Source: Paragonimus westermani
Taxonomy: Eukaryota; Platyhelminthes; Trematoda; Plagiorchiida; Troglotrematidae
Direction of reading: 5' to 3'
DNA: 64,000 nt
Assembly: GCA_008508345.1 (NCBI GenBank)
Contig: QNGE01000857.1
Coordinates: 151,554 to 215,553, forward strand
Positions 25,595 through 37,700 of this stretch are shown here, in pieces; within the stretch, counting starts at the first letter, position 1; every line of letters begins with the position of its first letter. The notes under the pieces are model-generated. The model made no database searches and was not told the DNA's origin. It saw only the letters and a program-made list of their open reading frames with translations. The position numbers were made by a program, and so were the translations under genes.

Positions 25595-28138
25595 AGCAAC
25601 CACAGTCTGTATATTTGAAAACCGCCTTAATATGCAAATAATACGGGACACAGGAAACACATCCATCAGGCTGTAAACTAGGTGCCATTTCAGCAGTATC
25701 CTACGATCGACGTGGATACAATTCATAGCAGCTTCGACCACTCTATTTTACTTATATGAACAACATAGATAGCTTGCCACGGGAAGTCCTATCGTTAGCA
25801 CTTTCAGCTTGTATGTCAAACGGCGGTTTCTATCGTATAACATACAAGGTCATAGGTAAGTCTGACAGTGGCAAACTGCTCAACGCCAGACGAAAGCAAT
25901 CAGAACGAACGTGACAGGATGACTGAAAGTCGAGAGCCCCTACCGATAAACCAACACACAGCAAATTCTACCGACTCCAGGTCTGTGGACGTGTTGGTCC
26001 ACACAAAAAACATGAATGAGGCAACACGAAATTGTTAGATCAACTTGTTTGCTAAAACGAGCAACTTGTAAACCAGAAATGGGTTCCTGCCGGGTATCAC
26101 CCACGATCACGCACCACTAGGTGATATGTGTAGAGATCTTTTTGGCAAAAATATCATGTAAAGACAAGCTGGTCTATCGTGAACTAAGGAAATACTTGTG
26201 GTAGTTTTAAAACTTCAGGCCAAGTAAGTATACACGCAGAGCTCTTAAAAGCCCGGCGGCAGCGACCCAGACAATCTAGCACGCGGTTGCCCATGGAACT
26301 ACTGATTGCTCCTGACTAGTATGGAACGATACAGTCGAAGCCCTTATTTTTCACAGTTGGGTACCTACCAAGTTACCAAACCCGCCGATCTGACTGTAGC
26401 AAGGACGTGCATGACACCAACCGGTGATTCGGTATAAAAACCAAAAAAAGTAACTTCAGCTAACTACAAGTTGAAAACTGCTCGATAACTTCTAGAAACT
26501 AAACTCGAATCGTTCATTCCTGGTGACTAATTCCGCTACCCAGGTTTTGAGTCTATGTAGCCTAGACACTTGGCTCTATTTAGGACCAAGCGTTTCTCAT
26601 TCGGTCCTAAAGCTGGAACAACTTATGCGAAAACCAGTGAGGACAAGCATACGCAAGAGCACGTAACGGCCGAGTGACCCAAGATGAACTGTATAATTGT
26701 GTGCACGCGTTTCTGAAGGCGAGTGAACAAAGGGGCAACCGATACGATCGTGCTTACCAAGGTGGTGGTGAATAATGCACAGTGAAAGTGAACAGGTGTT
26801 GAAGAAATCGTTTAATGAACAGCGAAATGTGGTGGCGTGCGCATGCACATACTCGTGAGAATATACAAGGCTGAAGTCAAAATAAACAAGGCGTGATATT
26901 GATCTACCGGACTATAAAAGAGCATGAGAATGGAGCAACATAAAACTGATGGCGTAGGCCTTCAGCAGGCGTGAAGAGAAAACCGTGCGCTATTAAAATT
27001 ACACCAGTTCCGGGTGATGTGTTACGATAACTTAAACACATGTTACGAAGAACAACACAACCTCTCAATTGTAATCTGGGCCCGTACATCACAAAGTAAC
27101 TATAGAGAGGTTATTAACATCCCGGGCATACTTTGCACTGTAAATATGCACACAACTGATTCATAACAGTTGATTCTCCCACATTCGTCGAGCTTTTCGT
27201 ATAGCAACAAGCTTGACGTAAAGGAAACATGGATGCTCCCAAACACAACACAACTTTACTATCCACCCGTTGGAATGTAGCAATTCTCTGTTTGATATGG
27301 CATACAGTGGGTACCTACACGATTATAGTCCCAACAATCGTAACATAAAGACTATGAACAGCTACACGGAAAGATCCAGCACACACAAGCATATAAATAC
27401 AAAGATGGTCTATCGAAGCTTATACGTCCTCCAGCTCTCCCTACAACATGTACAGAAAAAGTAAGCTGAGTTACAGTAAGGCAGTTAGTGGTAGCGTTTC
27501 ATATTCAATCGAACCCGAGTTCACGAGAACCAGGTGATGACTACAATATAAGAAAAAAGTAGAGCAAGAGAGGAAAGACAGTAAGCTAACAATTTACTCA
27601 ACCAATCCTAAGACACTAAGTGAAGATGAGTGATCGAAACGCACCATGGCAGCACGCTATCCACGAGTGGACAAACAGACTAGTAATGTGGAATGGTAAG
27701 CGTGGGCAAACTACCACTGCACTTTAACTAAGACATCCTGGCCGAAGGTAGCAACGGACTCTAACAAACTTGAATGATGCATCAACCAGGTAAAAAGGCT
27801 GAGTTTAGAAAATCTCTTGCGTGGGTACGTAGTTCTAAAGCACTAGTAGGGTAATTTAAGACCGACGGAAGATAATCGATCAGTATATCCTAGATGAAAA
27901 CGTGCGTGTGACACTAGTGTTTTCATGATAAATACACGTCCGATAGTTTAATGACATAGTATGCGAATTTTGCTTGAATGCATCCGAATCAGCATACACT
28001 GAACTGATCGTGGTGTTGCACCCGAAAGTAGGTTGCGTATGAAAGCAAACTGTCTATCAAGCAACTGTCTATCTGTTTCGACTGCAGTAGCTCAAGAGAG
28101 GACTAAGCAAAACTAGATAAGGTCAGGAGTTTGAGATC

Positions 28139-28149
28139 GGGGGGGGGGG
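28139..28149. repeat. Poly-G run, 11 bases
   Basis: An uninterrupted run of 11 G on the plus strand (C on the gene strand) in an otherwise balanced intron sequence. Sequencing error in its length is possible. Confidence 0.95.
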
Positions 28150-28552
28150 TCACGAATGCGTTTGTCATCTAGGTTTGGGCAACTTGGAAGAGAAAAGCTC
28201 GCGTGTACACTTGAACGTCGCCCGTTTCCACACATACAACGAAAATTTAAAGTCTGTATAGTTCGCAAGCAACCGCGGAAGGGCTGCATCGACCTACGCG
28301 GGTTGGAGACAGCCAGGAGTGATAGTGCACAATACAGTTTCAGGTGACTGAATTTACATGCACAGTAAGCTGGAGCTCACACGTGGCAAGAATGCGAGTT
28401 CCAATCTACACCCACATGCATCTATGAATGAGCGAGCAAACACAAGCGAGATAAAATCGGATACATAGATGACAGACAAATCTGATAAAGTGAACGCGCA
28501 GTCTGTTAAATGTGTGTTCGACTTTCAGGCAATCGAGCAGTTGTATATACAC

Positions 28553-28570
28553 ACAGACAGACAGACAGAC
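28553..28570. repeat. (ACAG)n tetranucleotide repeat
   Basis: About four and a half ACAG units following TATATACAC, in the same large intron. Confidence 0.9.
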
Positions 28571-30164
28571 GGAAATAGTTCACATGTGTGAATAAACTTG
28601 GCCACGCCATGAACCAAATTCGGGTCAACTAACGGCGCAATTAGTGTGTGAGGCTAGAGTGGGACGCCGGCAACAGACAGGAGGTCTGACGGAGTAAACC
28701 AGAAACGTTATGAGTAGACTGCAGTGCATCGGCTAGAATCATGTAATCGTGTAAGATGGCCAAGTTTAGCCAAGCGGAAAAGCATAACTATAATGTCGGA
28801 TCAGAAGGCTGCGTTGTCAATGTTTAAAAAACGGCATCGCTAAGAGCAGAAGGAATATTTGAAGTGAAAGAAATGGGAAGCTGTGGGTTGCTTCACAAGC
28901 AGAAGAATAGGTGAGAAAGCCAGTCCAGCTAATCCTGTCGATGATACTCGTAACAACAATAGACAAGTCGGCGACTCATGGAGCTCAGAAACATGGAAAG
29001 AGCAAATCTGAGAAGATACTGGCACAATATGATACCTTGACATAACGGGTATCAAGGGCGTAAGTCTGTCAAGAATATCCATCTCTGACTCTCAAAACAG
29101 GCTTATTAAAGAAGTCACTCGAGAGTAATAACGTTTCCTAAACAAACGCCTTTGCCTGTTGAAGGGTAAGTCAACGGGTTAGAGATGCATGCTCGGCGAC
29201 CCAAGCCAAAGTTATGTAGAGCCCATGTATTTGGTAAGCCGGTAAGTAGATAGCTTGTGGTGGACGGCCACCGAAAAACGGGAAATGATTAGGCCCCAGC
29301 AAAACGAGGGCTGCATTTACGAAAGTTAGGAGGCGTCACTGACCGAAAACGTCCGTCGTCAGAAACAGCTACATGCTTGCGGTGTATGAGTATTTCTGCA
29401 CTGTCGGTAATTGTTTCGCCAGATAAAAAGCAAACTTCTACGCTAATGCCGAAACAGGAGCCCAGGATAAGATGAAAGTAGAGGTATCAGTGCTGATAAG
29501 AACAACGTCTACAGGATGCAAGTGGATAAGGACATGCCCCAGAATGATTCAGTGAGTGAGTAAAGTTAAATAAATGTTAAGCATGATGAAAAGCAGACCT
29601 GAAAAAATCACCTTGGTAGATGAACAGTGTGTAAATGAGGAAACGTAAAGTTGTGATTGCACTTGAGATATTCAGCAATGAATATTTTACCTTTACAGAG
29701 TACAAGGGGATATGTGGTTCATATCCGATGGCCACACGAGTAAAACAGAACCGTCTGAGAAAAAAATCATACGATAACTATGGAAAGGTTCACCCAGAAG
29801 GGCGTGTGTGAGAGCCCAAAGAAATGACCGCTTGTTAACGGATCAGGAAAGGGGTAGCGTGGCGACCTAACCTCTAATTACCGAATGGGGAACAGAAGGT
29901 ATACGGTGAGGAACATTCCGAAAGTAAAATTTAAGACAAAATGGTGGATTAGTAATGAGTCTCATAAAGGAAATCCAGTTGGATCCTCGGAAATAAAGTT
30001 CGCGAGAAAAGAGGAATCCAGACAATGCAACAAGAGTTCTAGAATTCGCATGAATGAGAAATAGACGTGGTAAGCCATGCACGTCGTCTGAACGGAATTA
30101 AATAAATTGAAGCAAACAGTTGCCAGTATTAAGAATTTAACTAAAGTAATATTACTCAACTCAC

Positions 30165-30257
30165 CTGAAAGTGTAGAATGATGATCCATATGAGACCCAG
30201 AGTTAATTTCGGGTTTCCATCCACAATCTCGTCCGCACGAATGTTGACAATGCGAAT
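30165..30257 (-). CDS. MACF1-like: Spectraplakin exon: end of CH1
   Basis: This 31-codon exon (residues 27-57) lies between acceptor TTCTAACTTCAG and donor GTGAGT, phase 0 at both ends. It reads [18 protein letters not shown] followed by TLGLIW and ILHFQ. This is the most conserved block of CH1 in plakins and spectrins (VNIR..DI.DGN.KL.LGLIW.IILHFQ) and nearly every signature residue is present. It closes the CH1 fold before the CH1-CH2 linker. The intron before it is only 548 bp, while the one after it, to 21842, is 8.3 kb, the largest measured in the window. Confidence 0.95.
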
Positions 30258-30805
30258 CTGAAGTTAGAAATCAGGCTGCTACTTGAAAACTGAACGAACC
30301 ATCAACAGCTAGAAATTACACTAACAAACACAATCGCTTATGCTCACGCGGAATCGGAGAATGGATAAAAATATCGGCTGCAAACAAACGTAGATAACTG
30401 TACTCGGGAACCCCGAGGTTTGACAGTCGGGAACAGTATCACGAGTCGCCTCGTGGTTATCAGGTGAGAGTGAGAAGTGTCTGAGTTTGAACCGTGAAAA
30501 AGATCGTTGGATAGGCCATAAAGCAACGCTCACCGATACCTACAACTGTAACGTTAATCAAGTGCTTGACAAAAAATCTGGAGTACCGTACGGCGTACCT
30601 GATCAAAACAAGTGATCCAAGTTTTGGTGATTAAGTCAATAAAACGATTCTGCTGTTGAACGTACAGTGAATATGTGACTTATCAAGAGTATGGACATGA
30701 TCCGCACATGCATGTCAACGTGCAATATCCTGAGGGGACAGATGATTCGCATAAACAGGAAATATAACTCAGGGTTAGAGCATGATGGTGTAAGAATATA
30801 CTTAC

Positions 30806-30883
30806 CCCGCGATACCGCAAATAATTGAGAACCCGCTGTACATTTTGTATCCAGTGGAGACGACTCTCAATGTACTCCAAGCC
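30806..30883 (-). CDS. MACF1-like: Spectraplakin exon: CH1, central-late part
   Basis: This 26-codon exon lies between acceptor TTCTGTTCCAG and donor GTAAGT. The peptide contains LHWIQNVQRVLNYLRYRG, which aligns without gaps to the CH1 segment with the pattern LQNVQ.ALDYLR in MACF1, dystonin and Short stop. The CH1 role, known from the family, is contact with actin filaments. Both ends are in phase 0, and the exon joins directly to the next one so that YLRYRG runs into IRIVNIR, as in the family. From memory, human genes have introns at about the same two places, which supports orthology. In the numbering used below this exon is residues 1-26. The preceding CH1 exon is not identified. Confidence 0.9.
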
Positions 30884-32751
30884 CTGGAACAGAAAATGCA
30901 CTTGGTACAAAATGGAGATATGCGATTGTTACAAATGAACCACTAGGTATATCAAGCAAGAACAAAACCAGAATCCACATTTATCACTACGTCCTGCCGA
31001 CAGTGAGTCTGGACGCACCTCAAGGAAGCATGGTATAAAACAGCAGATGTCCAGTTAGAATCTAGTGGTCTGTGTAGGTAGGTTCGGATTTACATGCTTC
31101 TCCCACAGGCATTGCTGGACACGCTGTATTTCTGATGAAGTTTGAAAAAAAGTACGCAGTTCCAACATTTCTCTTCAAAGAGGCAAATACTGCAGAAAAA
31201 GTCCATGGAAGTGCCGAGGATGGAGCGTGTGTCAAGTAACTAACCAATCTGGATTGGGTACGTGAACAGGTGCATTCACTCAGTCTTGGTTAATCCGTTT
31301 AAATGGAAGGGATCTGCTCCTCAACTCCAAACCGTAGGGCAGTATTACAAGGTTGGACTGATGCTTGCCCAACCCACGTTGTTGAAGACAGTCCAGTTGG
31401 GATCACACATCGCTAAATATCTACCCAGGCGGTCTCAAATACTCAGCCTGCAATATTGTTGACAAGGTGTTCACGAGGATACAAGTACCTGATACACTCG
31501 TTAATCGTCGACACTCACGGTGACGCAGATGCGTTCGCCGGAGACTCTATTGTATGTTGTTATTGGCAAAACGGCTTTAAGCGTTCATTATTCGATGCGT
31601 GTTGCCCGACCAGTGACCGTTTTCTTGACATCCTAGTTTCCTGGCGTACTTTTAATAAAGTCCCGATTTATCGGGTGGTGACCAAGGTAACGAAAACGCT
31701 CGACCGAAAAGTGATGAGGCTGCGAATTATTTAGGCATCGTACCGTAATCCAACGGCTAAAAAATGCCACAAGGCGATCACACAAGGAAGTTGAGGACTG
31801 GTCTTAGAAAGCCTTAGCAGTTCCTTTAAGTGATATCGAGAGATGCGGTTCTCGAAGTTGGAGGCGATGTGAATACTAAGGTCACTGCTTGGAAGTGGTT
31901 TTGAACATGAAATTGTGGCGTAATCGCTGATTCATCAACAGAATGGGCTGGAGACGTGCAATGAAAGCTTTGACGACTCCATAGAATATGGCTCAGAAGC
32001 GTCATGTGGAAGGCTTCGCATAGTGTGATCATCTACCACGATGGCTGGGAACAACCAGCCAACAATGCTATATTGAATAGCGTGCGTTCAGTTCTGCGAT
32101 TAACTTCTTGCGTAAACATTGTTCTTTCAACTTTTTCCATTTGTACCTTGTTTATTACTGTCACGACTCAATACGGCTCAGTTGGCACATCTTTAGTTAT
32201 CGCTGAAAGTTGGAAATTCTGGTCCACGCATGCACGTGCATGCACTGGAAGTGCCAGACTTCAAGTCTGAATTAGTGTGGATAAACAATTTTTATCTGGC
32301 GTTCAAACAGTACAGGCAGCTTCAGGAATATTTGGCCAACCGCTCTGTTTTACAATGCTAGTGGTCGTGATCGGCACTTCAAAAATAAAACGGGTTACTA
32401 AGAAAAACAGTGACGACTATCATAAACCGTCAGTGTTCATTACCTAATCACGTACTATGATAAAGACAGATAAACTCGAACGCTTCTGGAGGCAGAACAT
32501 CACGTGGCAAACAAAAACGCATACGGATTAGCTCCTAAACACTCGAAACACCAAGTTAACATTGCAGAGATACATGATAGTTTATGTGCCTACAGCATGT
32601 CTGACTGTGATCGCAGCTGTCGCCTTCCCATAGACATTTTCGATTAACCCCTTCTAAAAAGGAACATTGCACCCGAATTATCGTGTCTTATCTCGAGGCG
32701 ATCGGATAACCTGAGGAACGAACTTGAGTGAGCATTTGTGTGATAATTCAG

Positions 32752-32835
32752 TCCTACCTGAGTGGTGCGGTGGTCAACACAGTTGCCTCATGAAAGCAGA
32801 GCCGGAGTTCCAGCACCGGCTGTGGCAAATAATAT
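32752..32835 (+). repeat. Possible tRNA-derived SINE fragment 1
   Basis: GAGTGGTGCGGTGGTCAAC (box A-like) is followed about 45 bases later by GGAGTTCCAGCACCGG (box B-like, compare GGTTCGAATCC). This spacing is typical of a tRNA-type RNA polymerase III promoter. The GGCTGTGGCA ending is like that of tRNA-derived SINE heads in flukes as I recall them. No acceptor-stem pairing supports a functional tRNA. Confidence 0.4.
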
Positions 32836-34644
32836 GCACTACCAACGTGTTCTAATAAAGGCGAAGCTCAAGTCTAATGCTTCCTTTTGAAAGAGGCTGT
32901 CCGAGAAGTTTATGGGAATGTGACAGCTGCGATCAATTATGAGTGATTTTTGATCTGCGCTAAACATATTTAAAAGTGAATCAGTTCTTACAGATTGCGC
33001 TAACTTACTGGGTGGTCAATCACACAAAGAAAAAGCTCTAGACAGCTGGAAAGACGTTTGCACTACACCAATCACATAACGAAAAAGCTGCCTGCCGATC
33101 GACTTTCTTCTACCAAAAGGACATTCGCGAATTCCAGTTAGGAGTGAGACTTAACTTGCATACTAAAGAAACCTTAACCGCGCTGACTTCTCTAACTCAT
33201 TAAATCTAATCTTCATTTGATAAACGGAGTGGATGTGTTTTTCATCGCTGCCAACCTCGCTCTCCACGATTATTTGCCTATAGGTCATTCGCTCCCCCAG
33301 GTGTTCATCTGAGTACTGGAATCCCCTTATCCAGTTTAGCTCAACTCACTCCTGAACAGCAAACAGCTTAACGAAAATATTGTTAGATATTTTTCACAAT
33401 TCCTCTCATGTACTGCACATTGTAGTCACTCAGCGTGTTTGCCATACATGAATAAGTCAAACGCTTAAAGCAAAGCCCGAACAGTTATCCAACATGATAA
33501 CAAATCTCCCCTATTTGTCCAGCAAGCTTTATGACATTTCCAAATGAATTTCTAAAACGTCAACGTGCGTAACCTACAATGCGGCGTTTAATCACCCCCA
33601 TTCGTTCATATGTTATACTCTCTGGACGACTATGCAAAACTGAAAATTCACTGGTCCAATGCGAAAAAGTTCTCCTAAACCTGGTTTGACTTTCAACACG
33701 TCCTAGAGCAAACTTATGAGGATCATTGAAATGGCACAAACGATCGCGCAACGATACCAAACCACTTCACGATAACAGAGTAAACTGATTCAGTGTTCTA
33801 TAACGGCGGATGAAGAACTCCACACCATCCTGTCACAATAGTCCTGTTGGCAGATTAAGAGGGTTAGAAGTCTACACCTCTGTGGAGCGATGCACGTCAA
33901 GCGGCGTGTAGAACAAAAAAACGGGGGCAGTCGTTCAGATATTCAAGTGAGATAACTGCAAAAAGAAAGACAACCAAAAGAGAATACCGTCGACACAGTA
34001 ACCATAACATATACTGCTGCTCAAATACACCAAGCCATGGTCACACAAACGTAAATAACTTGTATGAATCGAGGACGTAAGCCATGTGTACTTTACAGCA
34101 GTTGTGCAGTTAATCGATCGCTTATTTTACATGAACCCACTAGAAACTATACGCGTGCCGATTGACACCAACATGTAAAGCGATGAGAATAAATCGACTT
34201 CACGAATAAACGGTCAGTTTCCTTGATTTCAAGAAAACTTGCGGGCAAGCGTTGATTTGGTTCATCGGTGACTTTTTGCTTTTGACACAGAAGTTCCTTC
34301 AGGCCTGAAGAAGCCTCTGTGGCGGGAGTGAAACGTTAACAGAAAAACTAAATTATTGATTGTTCAGTTGTTTTGGAATGATGGATGTTTAATCAGCCTC
34401 AAGCATATTCTAACTAGTTGGTTACTTCGATATCTGTAGCACCTCTGGTTTTCACAGATGAGAAACTATCACAGCCTCAAATGGGAGTGACAGAGGTTTC
34501 TACAACCAGTAACAGTCAACGAAGTGTCGGGCGGTGGCTTTAATACCACTGGGTTGCAAAGGCATGAGGCACCTTAAGGAATCGAAATGGAAAAGGAAAT
34601 CCAATAATTCGGAAAGTAGCTCATATACTCTTGCTAAACTAAAA

Positions 34645-34725
34645 CGCCATCATGTGGTTTAGTAGATAAGTGTCCCGACAATGTTTGACAATTGTCTACA
34701 GGTTGAGCGTTCAACACTCCGATGT
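34645..34725 (+). repeat. Possible tRNA-derived SINE fragment 2
   Basis: TGTGGTTTAGTAGATAAGTG (box A-like) is followed about 50 bases on by AGGTTGAGCGTTCAACACTCC (box B-like). It has the same orientation and similar spacing as the fragment at 32752 and lies 1.9 kb from it, but the two are diverged. It could be a chance tRNA-like pattern. Confidence 0.3.
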
Positions 34726-37700
34726 GCGCGATGCTGAGACCCGAAACGATCGAAACGGTTGTTCATCACTTCTTTGGAAATCACTTGGAACAAGTGGTTG
34801 TGAACAGTGTCTTTGATGAACGTACGAATTAGTGTGTCAAACCAAGCAAAAAAAGCACTCACGTGCCGACCGAACGAATCTAGCGAATTGTAGACCCAGC
34901 AGGAAACCATCACGATAACTCAGTGATATCTATTGATCGGAGTGATGAAAGCGTGTATCAGTCCAAGAGGTTACGTGACAGTGTGTTAAGGATAGAGGGG
35001 TCATGAGGCAAAGCTTCAGGCACTACAGCATGACACTTGCTAGTGCCACAGAAACGATAGTGTGAGAACTGACTCGGAGTCATAGTGAAATCGTTCACAA
35101 CCGAAGGGATAGGTTCGACAGCACAGCAGTATACAAAAAATGACACCCAACCCGGTTTATTAAACGAAACAGGAGATATCAATGCGCTTGGAAATCGCAA
35201 CACTCAAATGAAAGCCACCCACAAAGCAACAACCCGACTAAACGGATACTAGCTTGTTGGCAATACAATCCAGAAATGACTTACAAGCACCTCATCCGTC
35301 AGAATTTCGAGCAATCGCACCAGAAGATAACCAGTCCGCAAGTCGATGAACAAATCCTGTACCCAACAGTTACGCTGTTCAATAAGAAACAAAAATGGAA
35401 ACCAAATCTGTTAGCGCAGACAGAACGTGTGGATGTGTGTGTGTGCCAGAACTACGGGGAAAAACAAACGAACGCTAGAATTGGAGGCAGCCAAAATGCG
35501 AAGCACACCACGCAAAACCATTTGGAATACGTGCACGAAAATCGATCCGAAGAGCTGGTGAAAATTAACAGGACACAAACAGGCTGTGGCCAAAAGTCAG
35601 GAGCGCACAGTGCCTGTCTTACTGACTCGATCACTCGCCAGATATGTCGCATGGGGAGCATATGGCACATAACTGAGTGGACGAAATCAGAAAATGAGTA
35701 AACAGTCATTTTATTAAGAAAAATCAGGATGCGCATCAATTGTGACAGCTAAATCTGCCAGTTCAACGCGAGCACAACTAACGGCGATCAGCTAGCTGGT
35801 GGAATGACTATACAGCTAGAAAATTTGCTGTAGCAGGGATGAAACCATCAGAGTCGCAGACGCGATAAGATACTACCGTGTGGACGAAATAAAGCGCCTG
35901 TGAGATTTCTGCAAAGGAGTGTACCTGTAAGCGATCTGGGAACGGCTGCAGTTTTTTTAGGTGCCAACGTACGCGAACGACATTATGGCTTGGTATCCCA
36001 GTAGACTACTCCTAAATGTGCTTATCTCGGAATGGACAACATGTCATCGCACCGTGCAAGGGTGCACACAAGACTGAATTGCGTGGATCTTCAGTACATG
36101 AGACGAGAGCCAAAATTTCATCTTCGACGATGTTGGCAGATCAACAATACAACAAATTAACCGAAGAGTATTATACGTCCGGTATAACAATAGCACAATT
36201 TGGGTCAAAGTGTAATCTCGTGGGAACTACACAAGGTTTTTCAGGTATTCAAACATTTGACACACATTCGGTTCGACTTTTGGTTACGGCAAGGTGGATT
36301 AACCTGAGACAGTCCACCACTTAAGTTCGAAGCTAATAAACCGATGGTACACTAACACGCCTTGCATTGGAGAACGTAATAATCATTGGAAAATCAAGCG
36401 TGACAGTTTCGGTTCAAACTGAAACGAACATAAAAGTCTGACAAAGTGAATCAGAATGCACTGGTTGCGAAACAAACTTGTCCGAATCAAGTACACTGAG
36501 TACAGATAACCCGTGACACTGGGAGCAGAATAAGTCGCAGGGGACAAACAAGCTTAAGAGAACTACTGATCCCAGAGTTTTTCACAAGATTCCGACCGGT
36601 GTAAAAAAGATTTCCATATGAGTTGTCTCTTGATGAACAACAGTTCGAAAATCTGACGGACTACAGCTCAAAGTGCGGGAAAACTCAGACAATAAGTGAG
36701 GGATCATTTGTCCGGTAGAAGTTGCTTCGAAATGATTCCACAATGGTTGCGAATTAAACAGCGTAAACAGCTGAAGAAAAGAAAATAAGTGTAAACAGTT
36801 AATCACGATTAGGTGAATGGAAGAATAAAAACCAGTGAATTTTGTTATCCAGATTTAAGCGTGCTATCAACTGTGGGAGTGACCTTGTGTGAGTAGTCGT
36901 AGGAAATTCCAACGAGATGTTCAGGCACGTATAGAACTGACGGCCTTGAAGGCAGTTTGAGGACTCGCGACAACCACCCACTCACGAGAAGGCAATGTCT
37001 TAATAGAGTTTTAAATCATGGCGTTGAGTGTAAAACGAATTCTGTTTTGACCCAACATATTTACAAAGGCCCTTTGTGGCGATGAGTTGAGCCGATGTGA
37101 CCCCCGTTATCTTAACTTGTGTCCAAGTTCCTCGAAACGTGAGTGCATTCTGGGGGTAGGTGACTTTTCCAACCAGAATGATTGAAAATAATCAGATAAA
37201 TGGTACGATGAAAAATAAGAAGTTTCCGTGAACAATCTAGCGCAGGAAGTTATCGCATGTTTTGTGTGTTGCGTAAAACAACCACATTTCCGTCCCTGAC
37301 TCGCAAAACAGGATAGCGTAAACATTGTTAGATGAGTCACACCATTCACAATACAAGAGATACATGTAATATAAACATACGCACAAGCGTCCATCGTGCT
37401 GACAAAGAAACAACTATCAGGCGAAACGAAGTATCTGTTTACTTAATTTGGACTAGAAGCAGTTCGTGGAAGATAAACGAAGCCACTGCGCAAATTTTGG
37501 AATACCACCAAATAAGGGGAAGACCGAGAGGGGAAGATCCGAGAGACAAAGGTAGCTAATCATGCTCTAGCGAGTTTCAGGCGACACGTAAGTTGATTCC
37601 CCCAGGAACACGAAAGAGTACAAGCAGCTCCGTAGATTTGTACGGCGATGGTCGTGAGATAATTTTCTTCATCCAGTTTATTCTGGCAAAGTGCACAACG

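Larger units (their letters stand above)
21843..30164 (-). other. Spectraplakin intron, 8.3 kb
   Basis: The largest intron between recognised exons. It holds the (TA)20, poly-G and ACAG repeats. A segment at 22060-22360 is open in several frames on both strands because it is stop-poor, not because it looks coding. No further exon is required by phase. Confidence 0.8.

Noticed and set aside
34295..34340. CCTGAAGAAGCCTC ... GAAACGTT considered as a hammerhead-ribozyme core
   Set aside because: The CTGATGA core reads CTGAAGA and the stem between the cores does not pair well. More likely a fragment of a repeat.
34862..34910. Minus-strand ISLSYRDGFLLGLQFARFV as the missing CH1 middle exon (RDG motif, GTGAGT donor)
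   Set aside because: Phases at both ends do not fit the neighbours, an in-frame stop lies just upstream, and the spacing to the expected helix is wrong.
35276..35701. Plus-strand 141-codon open frame
   Set aside because: No family, repeat or splice context. It is in the antisense direction of a long intron and its composition is that of the surrounding sequence.
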